From NCBI GenBank assembly GCA_003232385.1, contig QIJE01000028.1, positions 1-64,000 of the forward strand: a DNA stretch of 64,000 bases, in the 5' to 3' direction. Position numbers and translations under genes: made by a program. The notes under the pieces are model-generated. The model was not told the origin of the DNA. It saw nothing but the letters and a program-made list of their open reading frames with translations, and made no database searches. The stretch is from a bacterium. Lineage in GTDB: Bacteria > SZUA-79 > Acidulodesulfobacterales > Acidulodesulfobacteraceae. Shown here piece after piece: positions 61,196 through 64,000 of this stretch (positions within the stretch are counted from its first letter, which is position 1; every line of letters begins with the position of its first letter).

Positions 61196-62932
61196 TTAAA
61201 GATTAATTTTATTTTCAAGCGATTTTTTTACTCTGACCCTTTTTCTTCTTTTTGGTTTTATTGCATTATGTGGGCATATATCTATGCATAACCTACAAAA
61301 ATTACATATCTCGGCATCGATAACTATGTTTTTATCATTGTTTATTTTAATTGCAGGGCATTTGGTCTTCTGATAACACAATTTGCATTCGAATTTATCG
61401 CAGATCCGGCTGTTTATATAAAGATATGTCGCATAGTTTAAATTGCGTCCGCTTTTTGCAAAATTTTTACAATCGTTGTCTATGAATATGACCGACGCAT
61501 TATGTCCGACATTTGAGTCCTTGAGGCTCATCCCCTTCCTTATAACAGCCTTCTTAACGGTTTTTAATAAAGGATGAGACATTAAACTTTCCATATCGTA
61601 ATCGAAGTCGTAAATAGATTTATATACGACGAATATCATACCGTCTTTTTTACTGAATTTCTCAATCTGTTCGGAAAATTTTAACGAGGAAATAAAGACG
61701 TAAAATGTTTTGGTCAAATCTTTTGGGCTTAAATTAAATGTGAAATAAAGGGGATTGTCGATTATAAGTATATTCTGAAACGAAAATTTTAACGCGCTTG
61801 AATTTAAGAGGGGAAAACAGTTTTTATCTCCTATTAAAATATAATTTTCGTTAGAATCAATTTTCTTTTCTAAGTTTTGTAAAAAAATAAACATATTACA
61901 GCCTATACAAAAAGACGACGGGGTTTTAACTTCGGTTATTTTAAAATCGTCTATGCAGAAGCCGGGTATTATCTGACTGTCGTTCTTTGTTTCAATAAGC
62001 TTAAAACTCTTATATTTTAATACCGGTTTGTCATTTTCCAAGAACATGCCCGGCAACCGGTGGCGTAACAAGGTGCAATCATCAAACACATAAATGTTTT
62101 TATAAAAGTCCCTGCAGTCGTCTTTTAACAATTTTTTGAAACCGACGGAATCAAAAGGGTTTAAGAGATTAAATAAAATGATGTCCGAATTCCTTGAAAG
62201 CTCATCATTTTCGATAATACGATGAAAATATTTTGCATCCGTCAGTACAAGGTTATTAGCGGTCTTTTTTTTGAATAACTTAATATGGCTGCCGGTATTT
62301 TTAAAAAATTGAATATTCTGCTTAACATCCGTCGGGGTGCTTCTGTTCCTGCTGTCGCCGAAAAACAAGCGCGGTTTTGTCGCCGTTCGTTCGGAGTATC
62401 CTTTTTTTTCATCGTGGATATATTCATTCATAACCGAGTCGTTTAAGTAGATAAGAACCGGTAATTTCAATTTTTCTGAAAGTTCAAAATAGTAGTGCAT
62501 ATATTGTAAAAAATCTGAGATTTTGCAGTAATTATAAATAGGAAAAATGCTTTCCAACGCGTAAGAAACCCTTTTTACCCCTTTCTTTTTGAAAAGAAAT
62601 ATAACTATGCCGCCGTTGATATTTTTACCGTCGGTAAAATATTTCTCTAAATTAGTGAAATTAAAGAACGACCGGTCGTAAGCAAATCCCATAGCCCTTT
62701 TATTGGAGAGACTCAGGGAATATATGGAAGTCCATAGAAAATTCGTATCTGAATAAAACTTTAAAAGATTAGCCTCCGGAATTTCCGACAAAAGAGGGGT
62801 AATCTCTCCGTCAAAAAAGATATTGTCTATTCCGTTATTTAAAGCCGTTTTAGATAAAAATTCAATTCCGTTTATAATATTATAATTTCGTTTTTTAATG
62901 TTTAGGCTTATATTTTTTTTAAATATCTGCAT
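61196..62932 (-). CDS. Divergent indolepyruvate ferredoxin oxidoreductase alpha-subunit-like protein
   Basis: PSSFCIGCNMFIFLQNL (compare Cys-Gly-Cys-Pro-His region of IorA); C-terminal CKLCYQKTKCPAI and CNFCRLCIDICPHNAI. Confidence 0.65.
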   Translation of the reverse strand: MQIFKKNISLNIKKRNYNIINGIEFLSKTALNNGIDNIFFDGEITPLLSEIPEANLLKFYSDTNFLWTSIYSLSLSNKRAMGFAYDRSFFNFTNLEKYFTDGKNINGGIVIFLFKKKGVKRVSYALESIFPIYNYCKISDFLQYMHYYFELSEKLKLPVLIYLNDSVMNEYIHDEKKGYSERTATKPRLFFGDSRNRSTPTDVKQNIQFFKNTGSHIKLFKKKTANNLVLTDAKYFHRIIENDELSRNSDIILFNLLNPFDSVGFKKLLKDDCRDFYKNIYVFDDCTLLRHRLPGMFLENDKPVLKYKSFKLIETKNDSQIIPGFCIDDFKITEVKTPSSFCIGCNMFIFLQNLEKKIDSNENYILIGDKNCFPLLNSSALKFSFQNILIIDNPLYFTFNLSPKDLTKTFYVFISSLKFSEQIEKFSKKDGMIFVVYKSIYDFDYDMESLMSHPLLKTVKKAVIRKGMSLKDSNVGHNASVIFIDNDCKNFAKSGRNLNYATYLYINSRICDKFECKLCYQKTKCPAIKINNDKNIVIDAEICNFCRLCIDICPHNAIKPKRRKRVRVKKSLENKINL

Positions 62933-63056
62933 AACAATCCGTCGATTAAATTTGTTCTAAATTTTTGGTATTTGAAAAATGCCTTATTGTATCATAAAAA
63001 GGCAAAAATAACTATGACGAGAAGATGATAATCTAAGTGTATTTAATGAAAAAACG

Positions 63057-63065
63057 TGTTATAAT
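63057..63065 (+). promoter_or_regulatory. Candidate extended -10 promoter
   Basis: TGTTATAAT upstream of the permease ORF. Confidence 0.5.
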
Positions 63066-63147
63066 GTAAAGTTGTGTTGTTCAAAACTATCCATACTATC
63101 CATTTGTTATTCGTTTTCTTAATTTTAAAAAATAGGGGGGTACTATC

Positions 63148-64000
63148 TTGCATCTGATAATTTATTACTTGATCGCATTTTTATGGGCAATATTTACGGG
63201 TTTCATGTTTTCATCTACGGGGGCGGCCGGAGGAATACTTGCAAGTTTTGGTTTTATCACTATTCTGGGCGTTCAAGATGCCAATTCTATTAAAGTTATG
63301 AGCGAGATACTCGTGTTAATTTCTCCGATCGTTATCCTACATTTTTATTTAAAGCAAAAAAGATTTAAAAAATTAAAAAAGATACTGTTTTTAGTCGGCT
63401 CTACGCTTGGACTCGGCGGACTTTTAGGTGCTTCGTTAGGTTCATGGATTTCAAAGTCATACCTTTCCGATCTTAAATCCTTCAAATATTTTTTCGGATA
63501 CATAGCCTTTATGGTGGTCATACTAATGGTTTATAAAATGATTAAACAAAAACATAATAATAAAAACGGCAAAAGCAAAAAACTTAACGTCGATGAATTT
63601 AGCTCGCTGAAAGATGGAGAGATGAGTAAATTCTCGTTTAAAACAATTAATGTTAAAATTGACGGTGAGGTCTACCCTATACATCCGATTTTTATTTTTA
63701 TTGCCGGGTTTTTGATAGCGATTCTGGCAGCGATGTTCGGAGTAGGCGGGGGATTTTTGTTCGTTCCGTTTTTAACCGACATAGTAGGGTTTCAGGTCTT
63801 TTTTGCAGCGGCAATAAGCATATTGTCGGTTTTAATTATTGCTGCCGTAAGCGTTTCCGTGTATCTTTCGATGGGTGTTCATGTGATAGTGCCGCTTTTA
63901 GCGGTAAGTTTAGTCGGTATTTTAACCGGTTCCGCGATAGGACCCAAGCTGTCAAGGCACGTCCCTAATGATTGGTTAAGATATGCCGTTATAGCACTGC
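63148..64000 (+). CDS. TauE/SafE-like (sulfite exporter) membrane permease, truncated by window end
   Basis: TTG-start ORF open to window end: LHLIIYYLIAFLWAIFTGFMFSSTGAAGGILASFGF...; later AAMFGVGGGFLFVPFL. Confidence 0.82.
   Translation, partial: MHLIIYYLIAFLWAIFTGFMFSSTGAAGGILASFGFITILGVQDANSIKVMSEILVLISPIVILHFYLKQKRFKKLKKILFLVGSTLGLGGLLGASLGSWISKSYLSDLKSFKYFFGYIAFMVVILMVYKMIKQKHNNKNGKSKKLNVDEFSSLKDGEMSKFSFKTINVKIDGEVYPIHPIFIFIAGFLIAILAAMFGVGGGFLFVPFLTDIVGFQVFFAAAISILSVLIIAAVSVSVYLSMGVHVIVPLLAVSLVGILTGSAIGPKLSRHVPNDWLRYAVIAL

Overview
Chromosomal window from a low-GC Gram-negative bacterium. LptD and a secretin imply an outer membrane; a deltaproteobacteria-like lineage is only an inference. 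Left part: end of tuf, then one uninterrupted S10-spc-alpha ribosomal superoperon (rpsJ to rplQ with secY, adk, map, infA, rpmJ; no rpmD between rpsE and rplO). It runs almost directly into trpEGDCFBA-accD-folC-lptD. Middle: dTDP-sugar genes, a monohaem cytochrome c flanked by a perfect 16-bp inverted repeat, DUF502, galE, a methyltransferase, rsmE, smc, ftsY, hsp20 (minus strand) and a divergent NRAMP transporter. The most unusual block is 38.7-48.1 kb: a compact type IV pilus/type II secretion-like locus (secretin, ATPase, platform protein, pilin, orphan, large pilin-like protein lacking Glu5, GspL/PilMN-like, PilO-like, PilP-like). It has no prepilin peptidase or retraction ATPase in the window. 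Right part: tRNA-Arg(CCG), phosphohexomutase, eno, ferredoxin, dcd, CIRCE-groESL, a MoaB/Mog-like protein, a MoaD-MoaE fusion, a tandem-domain CoA-dehydratase activase, a decayed Fur-family gene, a divergent indolepyruvate oxidoreductase-like pair (minus) and a TauE/SafE-like permease running off the end. All calls come from reading the sequence; no database search was run.
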